A DNA stretch of 64,000 nucleotides, taken from positions 23,587,884 through 23,651,883 of the forward strand of contig CM052356.1 in assembly GCA_028551475.1 (NCBI GenBank). Reading direction: 5' to 3'. The position numbers and the translations under genes were made by a program. The notes beneath the pieces are model-generated. The model was not told the DNA's origin and searched no databases. It was given only the letters and a program-made list of their open reading frames with translations. Within the stretch, counting starts at the first letter, position 1. The number at the start of each line of letters is the position of its first letter. Positions 1 through 19,901 of the stretch are shown piece after piece. This DNA is from Casuarina equisetifolia. Taxonomy: Eukaryota; Streptophyta; Magnoliopsida; Fagales; Casuarinaceae.

Positions 1-1280
1 GATTTCTGATAACTCTATTTTTATAGAGTTATTTTACCTATTTTAGGCAATAAATAACTTTAATAATTGTGAGAAAACATTTGAACTTCTCTTTATTTAC
101 CTAAATTTATCTTGTTTATGTAGAACAAGAAGCCAAGGAGAAAAGAGATGAACATGGAGAGCCTGATGCTTATTATGTGGCAAAATCATAATATCAAGAT
201 CAAGAGAGTCAAGATGGGCTTGGGCTTTGAATGGTTGTTATTAAATTTTATTGTTATTGGGTTTTCTAAATAATTAAAAAACCTAATCATATTAGGAGTT
301 CAAAGCCTAATTAAATTAGGAGTTCAAAACCTAATTAAATTAAGAGTTCAAAACCCAATTGTTTTAGATCTTTAGGACCCAATTTTACTAGGATAAGAGT
401 ATGTCTAAACCTAAACCTTATTTAAGAGAAGAGAAGAGGCAAAAGAAAGGAGGAGGAGGAAATTGAGCACAACTCAAGAAAGAAGCCAAGAATTCAAGGT
501 TTTCTTGAAGAGAAGACAAAAAGGGTGACAGACTTCTTGTTCTTGGATTCAAGATGCTTTCTTTATTTCTTATTACCATTTTTCCTCATTATTTCTTTAT
601 GTTTTAGTTTATTTTTGTTAGAGCTACGATGTAACCTAATTATGATGGTATGAATCTTATGATTATTATGTTTTGCAAGATATTTTATTTATGTGAAGTT
701 ACATATTACGGAGTTTAATGCTTTTAGGTGATTAGCTACCACTTAGATGACTTGATTTGCATGTTAAAGACCGACAGGAAATAGCATGCAGTTGCTTCTT
801 GTAATATGTAATCATAAATTAAATATGGATAGACATATACCATATTGTTTGTGTGGCTTTTGGTGTAAACTGGGAATATTCATAGATCCTAATGCATTTG
901 ATTTATTTCAATTCACATATAGAGATATAGTGAATTAATAAACTAAGTAGGTTTGCTATACCTAGACATAGGATAGTAAATAAATTAGGAAATTCCGCCA
1001 TCACATAGATATTATCTCTCTTGCAAACATAAATAATCAATATTAGTACCTAGTAATTATGGTGAAGTCATATGCTATAATATATTTCTTTTATTAAGTT
1101 TTCTTAGACTTAGTTAGTTAATCTATCATCCATCAATTTGGTTTGCTAGATAAATTCTAGGAGTTATTCACCGTTAGTAATTAGTTGGTCTAGTAATCAC
1201 CAATCTCTGTGGGACGATATCTTTCTTATCATTATATTACTTGTTCGACATGTTCACTTGCATTTAGATTTCACCGAACA
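1..1280 (+). mobile_element. 3' part of an Athila-like Ty3 LTR
   Basis: The stretch ends in ...CGAACA, six bases before a primer-binding site complementary to tRNA-Asp, followed by a Ty3 gag start. This is the order at the right edge of a 5' LTR. The left edge is not visible, so the LTR may begin upstream of the window. It is AT-rich and carries a short tandem array near 277-360. No ORF of note lies inside. The Athila-like assignment rests on the Asp primer site and the downstream gag and is a family-level inference. Confidence 0.7.
277..360 (+). repeat. 24-bp tandem repeat, about 3.5 copies
   Basis: Successive copies start near 277, 301, 325 and 349. The unit is caaaacctaattaaatta followed by ggagtt, with a few substitutions per copy. 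The last copy is partial. The array lies inside the LTR. Confidence 0.8.
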
Positions 1281-1286
1281 AGTTTT

Positions 1287-1304
1287 TGGCGCCGTTGCCG
1301 GGGA
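1287..1304 (+). other. Retrotransposon primer-binding site (tRNA-Asp)
   Basis: The 18 bases TGGCGCCGTTGCCGGGGA are the exact complement of the 3' end of plant tRNA-Asp including CCA. Ty3-type elements prime minus-strand DNA synthesis from such a site just inside the 5' LTR. Confidence 0.9.
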
Positions 1305-1612
1305 TTGGTTGTTTTACTGCTAATTAATATTAATACCGAATAATTTCTAGGTTTAATATAGCTTTTATTTTCTTTTAAGAAAAAAATCGTTTTTTTTATT
1401 CTTGAAAAAAAAATCATTTCTTTTAATTCTTGAAAAACAAAAAGATCGTTTCTTTTAATTCTTGAAAAAAAAATCGTTTTTCTTAAGTTGTCAAAAAAAA
1501 AAAAGGAAAATAAATCATTTTTGTTTTATTTTTATTTTGCTTCATTATTTTTATTTTGAAAAAAAAAAAGTTCCTTGTTAAGTTGTTATTGTTGAAAGAT
1601 TAAGAAACAAGG
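1305..1612 (+). other. Untranslated leader of the Ty3 element, A/T-homopolymer rich
   Basis: Between the primer site and gag lies a low-complexity leader. From about 1370 to 1500 a unit of roughly 30-40 bases containing CTTGAAAAA and ATCGTTT recurs four to five times, with runs of 8-12 A. Nothing codes here. Confidence 0.6.
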
Positions 1613-1858
1613 ATGGAGAAAAATAATGGTATACACAGACTTTTAAAAGACTACGGTGCACCAACATTTTGGAATGCTACATCAAGCATTAAAAGGCCTG
1701 AAATTCAGGCAAGTAACTTTGAGATCAAGCCAGCACTCATCCAGATGCTTCAAAACTCCATGCAATATAGTGGGCTACCAAATGAAGATCCAAAAGCTCA
1801 CATTGAAGCATTCCTTGAATCTCCTATTTCTACTAGAACTAGCTCCCTGAGTATATAA
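1613..1858 (+). pseudogene. Truncated Ty3 (Athila-like) gag
   Basis: The 81-codon frame starts at an ATG after the leader. Its first 65 or so residues match the conserved start of Ty3/Athila-type gag: RPEIQASNFEIKPALIQML, then GLPNEDPKAHIEAFLE. Full gag of this type runs for several hundred residues. Here homology stops near 1815 and the frame closes after a dozen unrelated residues, so the element is cut by a deletion or nested rearrangement. No protease, RT or integrase follows. The next retroelement sequence is an antisense copia fragment. Confidence 0.8.
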
Positions 1859-1885
1859 GGCAACTTGACTTTTATTAGCTCTTAA

Positions 1886-2460
1886 TTACTTCTCTTCAAC
1901 CATCACTTGAGCTAACAGCTCATTGATTGTCCACTGCTCATGCCACATATGATAAGTTGTCTTAAGAACAGCAAAGTTAGCAGGGAGGCTATTCAAAACC
2001 TTATGAATGATGATTGCATCAGAAAGGGGAACATCTGCCTTCTTGAGTTTGGCCTTATAATCAATCACCTTCATGATATAATTCCTTACAGGCATGGATC
2101 CATCATACTTAAGATCAAATAACTCTTGCAGAAACTCTCCAGCTAGAGCATTAATGGGCGGTGTATATTGTTTCTCCACTGCCTCAAGAAATTCCTTAGC
2201 AGTGTCATCGGTGGGTAAATCTGCCTGAAGGTGATCCTCAATTGTCCTTTGCATTGTTAATATACAAAACTCATTCTTTCTAGCCCAAGTAGCATACTTA
2301 TTCCTATACTCTTTTATGCTAGCCTCAGTAGGGTCCTTTGGCTTTTTAGTAGTGAGGACTGAATGTAAATCAGAAATCCATGAAGTGAAGCGGAGATCAG
2401 CCAACCATTTCTTGAAGTTTGATCTAGTCAAGATTTTTATGGTTACCGTGCAGTTATTAA
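1886..2460 (-). pseudogene. Ty1/copia gag (UBN2-type) fragment, antisense
   Basis: An open minus-strand frame of about 190 codons has the composition and motifs of copia gag (UBN2 family): SNFKKWLADL near the start, then YATWARKNEF, MQRTIEDHL and VLNSLPANFAVLKTTY. The open frame can be followed upstream of 2431 to about 2460 without a clear ATG; the codon at 2431 is TTG. It ends in a stop at 1886. No zinc knuckle, protease or RT follows, so it is an isolated fragment, opposite in strand to the Ty3 piece beside it. Confidence 0.75.
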
Positions 2461-4593
2461 CTGTGAAAGTTGCTGTAATTCATAATACATAACAGGAGCA
2501 CATTGTGAGTAGATAAGAAGAGAGTTTCACAAGCATTATCATATAAACACCTGCGGACAGTCGACATGACATGCCATCCAGAAACTCTCCACACAACAGC
2601 TGTCATAAGGAAGAACCAATTATTACAATCCACCACATGTGGGTGTATAGACTGTAAAGACTGACCCAAATCCAGGCATGCTAGTTGTGCAACATCCAAT
2701 TCCTAACACATAATCACCTCCTGTGGGAGAATGAAACGTACTAGGATTAAACTCATCCACAGTACAAGAACAAGGTCTTATAATTTAATTAAATTACGCC
2801 ACTGTGGTGGTCACAATCCAATTGAATCACATGACTCCCGCGTACTTGAAAAAATCCCTCAAATACACAAAACACAAACCCACCACCTAACCAAGGTGTG
2901 CATTTAATATCAAGTCTTTACGGTGAGTTTTCGCACTTCTCTTAGGCATCAGATCCTGTGACATGAACCACATGACAATGAACAGGTTATGTTCATCTTA
3001 TGGCATTACCTCAATCAGCAAAACAGTAAAGTGCGTAAGACAAAAAAAAAAAAAAACCCATCTAAAAGCTGCGCAATGCAATAGATGTGATATGAAAGTA
3101 AGCAATTTCAATATTTTAGCACTAGGAAGTTTGTGACATGAACAAGTACAACAGCTTATTCTCCCTCCAGTAAAGACTAAAGTACTTCTCCTATCTGACC
3201 TCCAGTTTTGATTCTGAAAGTCCATGACGGAGTAAAATTTATAAACTCTTTACCTCATGGAGAAGAAAGCACAGGAAACAAAAACCATGAATCTTGTTTC
3301 CTCATTGAGATGGTTTCTTCATTCAGTCCTGCATCATTCAACCAGGCCAGCTACCTTCACATATATTTTTACGCTCTTCTCACACTCTCTTCTGGAAGCC
3401 TTCTCACCCGAAAAAGACCGACAGCGATTGAGTTGGAGAACTAAACAACCCCTTCTCTTATCCGTGTTCAGCGCTTGGGAATTGAAACGTCCAGGCTGTT
3501 TTCCATTCACTTTTTCTTTCTCGAGATGGGAATATCGACTTCAGAAAATGGCAGCGGCCAGTACTTCACCCACCCAGGTGTCCTTTCCTGCATCTCTAGT
3601 GCATCAGCTTAAATTTCGTATCAAGAAAAGAAGAAAGAGAAAAGAAAGAATAGACCGACCATTGAAGCTTCGACGAAATTTCTCTCTTTTCGTTTAGTAA
3701 TGTTACTCTGATTGATTCCCACAGCAATGGTTCCATTTTAAGAATTAAAGACACTCATAACCTTGGAAAGCAAGTTGGGTACTCATACACGGATGCAGCA
3801 AAGAGTTCATCATCTAACTGCTTTGAGTTGGATTCGTTTCATAATGTTGGTCAGTAGGTAAACTTACCAAATCATTCCACAAAACTATTCAATAGTTCTA
3901 CGCAATTCCTACTCCCATTTTTGTTTTGGAGAGAAGAAGGCATCTGTTTCGCTAATCTTTCTGATATCGGGAGCATCAACTTCATGTAAACAAAGAGTGA
4001 AAGTGAAGGAAAGTCTTCCCTATGGATGGCTTTGCTTCAAGTATTAGCTATGAGTTTCATTGTAGGGTAATACATCTCCTTTCATATATAGTAGTGTCTC
4101 TTTCTAAATTTTAATTTGATACCATATTAAAGAAACTTATCAGATTGTCCTTATCATTTTTTACAAGTTAGTTGTCATGATTCCCTACTAACTTATCAAG
4201 AGGCTTAGTCTTGCTAAAGATCAATCTATTTGGACCATGACAATTCCACCATGCTTCGTATCTGCGACTCCTTGGCAGCCACCTATGGAGGCCCACTCTT
4301 GATACTAAATTTGTCATGATTCGCAACCATCTTACCAAATGGCATAAACTTATTGACTAATCAAGAATCTATCTATTTGGACCGTGACATTATTTACTTT
4401 GGCCTTTCACCCTTATGTGCACTTTCCATTTATATGTATGTCGAGCTACGCTTTAAAACAGTTGTGCAGATCACTTTACAATCATAATCAAACTCTATAT
4501 AATAGTGAGTAAAAGGGTGAAGTTATTATGAACAAGCAAATAAAACTTTAGTCCTCACCAATTCCCTTGGTGAATTACACCAATTACAGGGTG
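2461..4593. other. Intergenic; no supported gene
   Basis: AT-rich DNA without a convincing gene. Open frames at 3257-3697 and about 3695-3862 (plus) have amino-acid compositions that are not obviously random but show no domain, and I could not join them by GT-AG splicing in a consistent phase. A phrase like CTATTTGGACC(A/G)TGACA occurs twice (about 4225 and 4372). Confidence 0.5.
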
Positions 4594-4901
4594 ATGGAGA
4601 AGAAAAACTCCCTCAGAACAGCTTTCTTTGTTCTCTTGCTGTTGATAGGTTGTATCTCTCTCTCATGATCATTTCTCTTACGAGTTATACACCGCTCGCT
4701 AATGAAATACGCATATTTCTGGTTTATAACTCGTAAGAGAAATGATCACTCCCAAGGATACCACGCGTTGAAGCTTGTGTTCGAGATATTGAATGCCGTT
4801 TTCAGACTGAATGTTTCGGCGGCTTTACGTTTTGTATCGACGGGAAATGCTTCTGCTTGGGAGGTCGAAACCCACCTCTCAAATTTCAGGAAAGCATGTA
4901 G
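4594..4901 (+). CDS. Defensin-like (LCR/NCR-type) secreted cysteine-rich peptide, two exons
   Basis: Exon 1 starts at ATG 4594 with MEKKNSLRTAFFVLLLL, a signal-peptide start of the sort used by plant defensin-like (DEFL) genes. A short intron follows. Exon 2 starts at 4757 and reads to TAG 4899-4901. Its mature part begins VEACVRDIEC and has six cysteines spaced C-x5-C-x5-C-x6-C-x4-C-x-C, ending with the DGKCFC motif seen in LCR and nodule-type peptides. One intron directly after the signal peptide is the usual DEFL gene layout. The acceptor at 4755-4756 is the only one that avoids an in-frame TGA at 4743. The only donor in matching phase is at 4641, which trims the hydrophobic core to about eight residues, so the signal peptide is short and the copy could be decaying. 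The mature peptide would be about 42-45 residues. Role (defence or signalling) is unknown. Confidence 0.65.
4666..4748. repeat. Perfect 24-bp inverted repeat with 35-nt loop
   Basis: Arms 4666-4689 and 4725-4748 are exact reverse complements: TGATCATTTCTCTTACGAGT and onward, mirrored by its complement. The 35-nt loop contains the only unpaired bases. The hairpin lies wholly inside the intron of the defensin-like gene and ends eight bases before the proposed exon 2. Confidence 0.9.
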
Positions 4902-5976
4902 AAATGTTGTTTATGGACCTGCCTCCTTGCTTGAAGTGTGGATGTTCTAGGATTTTCTTGGCATCTTCTCATATGAAAGTAAATAAAATTGTCATAGTTT
5001 CACTTCCACTGCTTCCAACAAATATGTGACCCAATTCTTAAACCCATTCTTCTACAATTGGAAAGAGTCTCTTGATCTCTTTCTTTGATGACTTTTGCGT
5101 TTGCCCAAGTCATAATCCCCAATTTTCTGTGCAAACAATGGTTTAGGTTTTGATTGGTAGTTAGCAAGAGATGAAGGAACGTAGTGCTCTTTTTAGCTCT
5201 AGTAATAGGGATATTTAAAACCACTGGATTTAATTCGACCTTCATGGTTACTGATAGGGAACATGAGAGACGGCTTCTAAAATAAAAGGTTTTGACACAT
5301 ACTATACTGTCACTTGGAAAAAGGAAAAAGAGGGAGATCTAAGATTACAGAAGAACAAGGACTACAGTAAATGAAGAGGCTGCTGCATCCAAAATTAATA
5401 TACAGCACCATAATCTCGTACAAAGAAAAACGAAAAACCCAAAAAATACAAAACCTCTGAAAGGGACTTAAGGGCTTCCAATATTTGGAAATACAACAGT
5501 TTTAAAAGATTTATGTCTGGAGTTTTCCATCAGAGTTTAAACAAATTACAGGCACAACAGTTTTGACCGATACAACCAGCCACTGATCTGTTCAAAAATG
5601 GCGGCACCAGGAACAGATTGTTGAACTAAGACAAAAGGATGACCCGATATACCAACTCATCCGTTTGACTAAAATACAATCTCAAGAGCAAACAAAATCC
5701 ACAATGTTAAAGCACGAACTGGTTAAACATCACAGCTTCCTAAAATGGTTAAAATGGTCCTCCTACACCTACACTCTAATGAGCTGTCTTCTTATCACCT
5801 CTGTCAGAATCAAATTAGTCAAAGTTCATGTGTCCACAGTCTCACCCTCCGAGTCCCGTTTTGTGAGGAAAAAAAGCTCCCTGTGAAATGCAGGCAAGAC
5901 ATCTTCACATTTTCTTGTGCAGAGTTAGATCCAAGATGTCCGACCAGGACAAAAACAAAGAAAGTCCTTGAGAGTA
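4902..5976. other. Intergenic between defensin-like gene and PRMT6 3' end
   Basis: No gene recognised. The right part (about 5300-5976) probably contains the 3' UTR of the minus-strand PRMT6 gene. Short open frames here have no domain. Confidence 0.5.
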
Positions 5977-14731
<8,755 letters not shown>

Positions 14732-15087
14732 TCTTGCCTCCACTCGCTCTTCCAGAAACCGATTTTGAGAGAGACGGCTAGGCTTCCCACGTACGGTGGC
14801 GTTTTGTGCTGGGTCCCTCTATTTTCTCTCTCTTTCTCTTTCTTGTCTTTCTCTGTCCTCCCGACAAGCTTGAGCCCAATTGAAGACAGGCACTATTGAT
14901 AATGGGCTAAAAAGAAGGCCCAGCCCAAAATACAAACCGACCTTCGAGAGCCTGACCATTTTATTTTAGAACGAAGGACAAAGCTTTCTCTTCGATTCAG
15001 CCCCCCTTTTCCCTCCAGCCATATCTGAAAACCCTAGTTTCCAGTCTCTCGACTGATACTTCCATTTCTTGTCCATCTGGCCTCGCC
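14732..15087. promoter_or_regulatory. Bidirectional promoter between PRMT6 and SF3B1
   Basis: Only 356 bp separate the two start codons, so both promoters and 5' UTRs share this space. It holds TGGGCT (14903-14908), GGCCCA (14917-14922) and AGCCCA (14922-14927), which are site II-type TGGGCY/RGCCCA boxes in both orientations. A telo-box AAACCCTAG lies at 15028-15036. These elements typify plant housekeeping and translation/splicing genes. A CT-rich stretch (about 14819-14860) has no TATA box beside it. Shared control of both genes is inference. Confidence 0.7.
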
Positions 15088-18000
15088 ATGGACCCGGAGA
15101 TTGCGAAGACCCAGGAAGAGCGCAGGCGCATGGAGCAGCAGCTTGCGTCCATGACCTCGCTCACCTTCGATACCGACCTCTACGGCGGCACCGATCGCGA
15201 CGCCTATGTAACGTCCATCCCCGTAAACGAGGACGAAGACAACCTCGACGCCATGGACAACGAGGTTGCCCGCAAGCTCGCTTCCTACACCGCTCCCAAA
15301 TCCCTTCTCAAGGAAATGCCTCGGGGAGGAGCAGACGACGACCACGACGATCTTCTGGGCTTCAAGAAGCCCCAGCGTATCATCGACCGGGAGGACGACT
15401 ACCGTAAGAGAAGACTTAACCGCATCATCTCGCCCGACAGGCACGATGCCTTCGCCGCTGGGGAGAAGACGCCGGACCCCTCAGTCAGGACATATGCCGA
15501 CGTCATGAGGGAGGAGGCGCTCAAGAGGGAGAAGGAGGAGACTCTCAAGAGGATTGCCAAGAAGAAAGAGGAGGAAGAAGCTGCGGCCAAGGAGAACAAG
15601 GCTGCAGATGATAAGGCTCCCAAGAGGAGGAATCGTTGGGACCAGTCCCAGGAAGAGGGGGCCGCGGCGGCCAAGAAGCCCAAGACGACATCCGACTGGG
15701 ACTTGCCGGAAGAGACGACCCCAGGGCGGTGGGATGCGACCCCGACTCCTGGAAGACTGGGCGACGCAACACCATCTGCGTCAGTGGGAAGAAGGAATCG
15801 CTGGGACGAGACACCAACTCCTGGGAGGTTGACAGACGCCACCCCAGCCGGGGCGGTTACTCCTGGAGCAACACCGGCTGGTATGACGTGGGACGCGACG
15901 CCCAAGCTTTCAGGTATGGCCACGCCAACTCCGAAACGGCAGAGGTCTAGGTGGGACGAGACGCCCGCTACAATGGGCAGCGCGACCCCAATGGCGGGGG
16001 CAACGCCGTCGTCTGCGGCAGCGGCGTCGTTCACTCCTGGGATTACTCCTGTTGGCGGTGTGGATCTCGCGACCCCAACGCCGGGGGCAATCAACTTGCG
16101 TGGCGCCATGACTCCGGAGCAGTACAATTTACTGAGATGGGAGAAGGATATCGAAGAGAGGAACCGGCCACTGACTGATGAGGAGCTGGACGCCATGTTT
16201 CCGCAAGAGGGTTACAAGATTTTGGAACCTCCACCGTCATATGTACCCATTAGGACTCCGGCTAGGAAGCTTCTTGCGACCCCTACTCCGCTGGGGACGC
16301 CTTTGTATTCGATTCCAGAAGAGAACCGCGGGCAACAGTTTGATGTGCCCAAGGAGGCGCCTGGCGGGTTGCCGTTCATGAAGCCTGAGGATTACCAGTA
16401 CTTTGGTGCGTTGTTAAATGAGGAGGATGAGGAGGAGTTGTCCCCTGAAGAGCAGAAGGAGCGGAAGATTATGAAGCTTCTTCTTAAAGTCAAGAACGGG
16501 ACTCCACCGCAGAGAAAAACGGCTCTTCGGCAGCTTACGGATAAGGCGAGAGAGTTTGGCGCCGGCCCCTTGTTCAATCGGATTCTACCGTTGCTTATGC
16601 AACCCACTCTGGAGGACCAAGAGAGGCATCTCTTGGTGAAGGTAATTGATAGGGTGCTATATAAGTTGGATGAGCTGGTTCGTCCTTATGTGCACAAGAT
16701 TCTTGTGGTGATTGAGCCGCTATTGATTGATGAGGATTACTATGCGCGCGTTGAAGGGCGAGAGATTATTTCCAATCTTAGTAAAGCTGCTGGCTTGGCT
16801 ACCATGATTGCTGCTATGCGTCCAGATATTGACAACATTGATGAATATGTGAGAAACACGACCGCCAGGGCTTTCAGTGTTGTTGCTTCTGCTCTGGGAA
16901 TTCCGGCTCTCTTGCCATTCCTGAAGGCCGTGTGTCAGAGTAAGAAATCATGGCAGGCACGGCACACTGGGATTAAGATTGTTCAGCAGATTGCTATTTT
17001 GATTGGTTGTGCTGTGCTTCCGCATCTACGGTCTCTTGTGGAGATTATAGAGCATGGTCTGCTTGATGAGAATCAGAAGGTGAGGACAATCACCGCATTG
17101 TCTCTGGCTGCTCTTGCTGAGGCTGCTGCTCCCTACGGTATCGAGAGCTTCGACTCGGTGTTGAAGCCTTTGTGGAAGGGTATCAGGTCACACCGTGGGA
17201 AAGTCTTGGCTGCATTTTTGAAGGCTATCGGGTTTATCATCCCACTTATGGATGCGCTGTATGCCAGTTACTACACGAAGGAAGTTATGGTTATTCTGAT
17301 TCGTGAGTTTCAGTCACCAGATGAGGAAATGAAGAAGATTGTTCTGAAGGTTGTGAAGCAGTGTGTGAGTACTGAGGGTGTGGAGGCAGAATACATTCGG
17401 AATGATATTCTTCCTGAATTCTTTAGGAACTTCTGGGTCAGGAGGATGGCTTTGGATAGGAGAAACTATAGGCAACTTGTGGACACAACGGTGGAGATAG
17501 CAAACAAAGTTGGTGTGGCGGATATTGTTGGGAGAATTGTTGAGGATCTGAAAGATGAGAGTGAACCGTACAGGCGAATGGTCATGGAAACCATTGAGAA
17601 GGTAGTTGCCAACTTGGGTGCATCAGATATTGATCCCCGATTGGAGGAGCTTCTTATTGATGGAATCCTTTATGCCTTCCAAGAGCAGACTAGCGATGAT
17701 GCCAATGTTATGCTTAATGGGTTTGGCGCAGTTGTTAATGCACTTGGGCAGAGAGTGAAACCGTACCTTCCCCAGATTTGTGGTACCATAAAATGGCGAT
17801 TGAATAACAAGAGCGCAAAGGTGAGACAGCAAGCAGCTGATCTCATATCAAGGATTGCCGTTGTCATGAAGCAGTGCCAGGAGGAACAACTGATGGGTCA
17901 CCTTGGAGTTGTCCTGTATGAGTATCTGGGAGAGGAGTATCCGGAGGTTCTGGGATCGATTTTGGGAGCTCTCAAGGCAATTGTCAATGTTATCGGTATG

Positions 18001-18897
18001 ACTAAGATGACTCCTCCCATAAAGGATTTGCTTCCGAGGTTGACACCAATTCTGAAGAATAGGCATGAGAAAGTCCAGGAGAACTGCATAGACCTTGTTG
18101 GACGAATTGCTGACCGTGGGGCTGAGTTTGTTCCAGCTAGGGAGTGGATGAGGATTTGCTTCGAGCTTCTTGAGATGCTTAAAGCCCACAAGAAAGGTAT
18201 ACGGAGAGCTACAGTGAACACGTTTGGGTATATTGCAAAAGCCATTGGACCACAAGACGTCCTGGCTACCCTGTTGAATAATCTCAAAGTGCAGGAGCGG
18301 CAAAACCGTGTCTGCACAACCGTGGCCATTGCTATAGTGGCAGAAACGTGTTCTCCCTTTACAGTTCTGCCAGCATTAATGAATGAGTATCGTGTCCCTG
18401 AGCTTAATGTGCAGAATGGTGTCTTAAAATCCCTTTCTTTTCTGTTCGAATATATTGGTGAGATGGGAAAGGACTACATCTATGCTGTGACCCCATTGCT
18501 TGAAGATGCACTTATGGATAGGGATTTGGTTCACAGGCAGACTGCGGCTTCTGCTGTCAAGCACATGGCCCTTGGGGTTGCGGGTTTGGGCTGTGAGGAT
18601 GCTTTAGTCCACTTGCTAAATTATGTGTGGCCAAACATTTTCGAGACTTCCCCGCATGTGATAAATGCTGTCATGGAAGCAATTGAGGGAATGAGGGTGG
18701 CCTTAGGTGCTGCTATTGTGCTAAACTACTGTCTTCAGGGGCTCTTCCATCCTGCTCGTAAGGTAAGGGAGGTTTACTGGAAGATCTATAACTCACTGTA
18801 TATTGGAGCACAAGATGCGCTTGTGGCTGCTTACCCTGTGCTGGAAGACGAGCAGAGCAACGTATTCAGTAGGCCTGAGTTAATGATGTTCGTCTAA
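15088..18897 (+). CDS. SF3B1: Splicing factor 3B subunit 1 (SF3b155), intronless
   Basis: Core subunit of the U2 snRNP SF3b complex. It clamps the branch-point/U2 duplex and binds p14, PHF5A and U2AF in the nucleus. The single open frame encodes 1269 residues, close to the usual length (about 1300 in animals). The N-terminal third is Ala/Lys/Glu-rich, then Thr-Pro-rich, with repeated W-containing ligand motifs: RNRWDQS at about 182, [19 protein letters not shown] and RSRWDETP. The p14-binding stretch (around [20 protein letters not shown]) follows. From about residue 480 to the end lie the HEAT repeats, highly conserved, for example [21 protein letters not shown]705 (HRGK) corresponds to human K700, a residue in the branch-site-contacting HEAT region. 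The first 1 kb is clearly more GC-rich than the rest. Plant SF3B1 genes are known to lack introns in the CDS; this one fits. Confidence 0.98.
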   Translation: MDPEIAKTQEERRRMEQQLASMTSLTFDTDLYGGTDRDAYVTSIPVNEDEDNLDAMDNEVARKLASYTAPKSLLKEMPRGGADDDHDDLLGFKKPQRIIDREDDYRKRRLNRIISPDRHDAFAAGEKTPDPSVRTYADVMREEALKREKEETLKRIAKKKEEEEAAAKENKAADDKAPKRRNRWDQSQEEGAAAAKKPKTTSDWDLPEETTPGRWDATPTPGRLGDATPSASVGRRNRWDETPTPGRLTDATPAGAVTPGATPAGMTWDATPKLSGMATPTPKRQRSRWDETPATMGSATPMAGATPSSAAAASFTPGITPVGGVDLATPTPGAINLRGAMTPEQYNLLRWEKDIEERNRPLTDEELDAMFPQEGYKILEPPPSYVPIRTPARKLLATPTPLGTPLYSIPEENRGQQFDVPKEAPGGLPFMKPEDYQYFGALLNEEDEEELSPEEQKERKIMKLLLKVKNGTPPQRKTALRQLTDKAREFGAGPLFNRILPLLMQPTLEDQERHLLVKVIDRVLYKLDELVRPYVHKILVVIEPLLIDEDYYARVEGREIISNLSKAAGLATMIAAMRPDIDNIDEYVRNTTARAFSVVASALGIPALLPFLKAVCQSKKSWQARHTGIKIVQQIAILIGCAVLPHLRSLVEIIEHGLLDENQKVRTITALSLAALAEAAAPYGIESFDSVLKPLWKGIRSHRGKVLAAFLKAIGFIIPLMDALYASYYTKEVMVILIREFQSPDEEMKKIVLKVVKQCVSTEGVEAEYIRNDILPEFFRNFWVRRMALDRRNYRQLVDTTVEIANKVGVADIVGRIVEDLKDESEPYRRMVMETIEKVVANLGASDIDPRLEELLIDGILYAFQEQTSDDANVMLNGFGAVVNALGQRVKPYLPQICGTIKWRLNNKSAKVRQQAADLISRIAVVMKQCQEEQLMGHLGVVLYEYLGEEYPEVLGSILGALKAIVNVIGMTKMTPPIKDLLPRLTPILKNRHEKVQENCIDLVGRIADRGAEFVPAREWMRICFELLEMLKAHKKGIRRATVNTFGYIAKAIGPQDVLATLLNNLKVQERQNRVCTTVAIAIVAETCSPFTVLPALMNEYRVPELNVQNGVLKSLSFLFEYIGEMGKDYIYAVTPLLEDALMDRDLVHRQTAASAVKHMALGVAGLGCEDALVHLLNYVWPNIFETSPHVINAVMEAIEGMRVALGAAIVLNYCLQGLFHPARKVREVYWKIYNSLYIGAQDALVAAYPVLEDEQSNVFSRPELMMFV

Positions 18898-19901
18898 AAT
18901 GCAGTTTCATTGTACGTAAGATGGCATAAAATTGGAATCTGTTCCAAACCAAATACTTATGCCATGGTTCCTTACTTCTTAATTTTGATATTTTTAGATA
19001 CTTTTCAGACCTATTGCCTATACTGACTGATGTTATGATGTTACGCAGTCACCTCTTTCGGATGCTCTAGTTTGTTTAAATCAGTATGTTCATTAGAGAC
19101 TGTATTGGATCTCTATTATGTGTATGGGTACTCCCACCTTGTTTACTTGAAATAATCTTATTCATATGAGTATCGCAACCAATCAAATTTGAAGCACCAA
19201 TCTTTATCTGCATCCTTGAGTGAAGCTGTGGCAGAGTCTTGTGCCATGGACGGTAAAGTTGTGTTGCAAATTTTTGAGGATTATGCGCTTCCACAAAATT
19301 TGAGGCAGCGTTTGGGTACCAGAAAAGAAAAGTCCTTGGATTCACTGAGGCAATGTTTGGATCCCAAAAAGAAAGGAGAAAGGTTTCTTTTCCCTACGTC
19401 CCATTCGAATGGACCTATCTCTGAATCCTCTGAATTAATCCCACCCGTCAAATTTCCTCTATTTTCATTGTAGTCTTCACCTCGAGGCGGTATACTTCCA
19501 TAGATTTACATGGATGAATCATTAATTCGCTTAAAAAACAAGTTTTGCCTACACAGAAACACATCATTACTGCAAAGCTGATTCCAAATCTTATTGTGGG
19601 CATATGAACAAGCTCCTAATGAGTAATCAAGAAACCCGTTGCTTCTTTCAAGGAAAAAGAAGGCAGTATATTCGCTTTTCTATTTGGGCGAATAAAACAA
19701 AGTTAAATCCCACAAGACACCTGGACGGTTAGGATCTGATGATCAAGGGAGGCTGCATTGAAGGTACAGCGAAGCCGTCCGAGGAGCCTCCCATTAAACC
19801 CTCCCTTAAACCCCGTAAGCAGCAAATCACAGGCCCCCCAAATTCCTCTCCTTCTCACTCTGTAAGCCTCTCTCTTCAATCGAAAAAGCGAAGAAGCAAC
19901 A
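18898..19901. other. Intergenic: SF3B1 3' UTR and TOM40 promoter
   Basis: No gene is supported. A plus-strand frame at 19189-19473 (94 codons) looks coding-like in composition but has no domain I recognise and sits in the probable 3' flank of SF3B1. The last 150 bp, rich in short C tracts (TTAAACCCCG), is likely the TOM40 5' UTR/promoter. Confidence 0.5.

Noticed and set aside
1287-1310. A tRNA-Asp gene
   Set aside because: Only the complement of the 3' end of the tRNA is present, placed as a retroelement primer site.
3257-3697. 146-codon plus-strand frame, with an adjacent frame at about 3695-3862
   Set aside because: No domain, low-complexity basic tail, and the GT-AG joins I tried put the second piece out of frame. 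Left as intergenic.
14732-14743. PRMT6 start four codons upstream at 14743
   Set aside because: That codon is GTG on the gene strand; the first in-frame ATG is at 14731.
15034-16196. Long minus-strand and other-frame ORFs over the start of SF3B1
   Set aside because: They are shadows of a GC-rich, repetitive Thr-Pro coding region; only the 1269-residue frame has conserved domains.
19189-19473. 94-codon frame behind SF3B1
   Set aside because: No recognisable domain or splice context; probably chance in the 3' flank.
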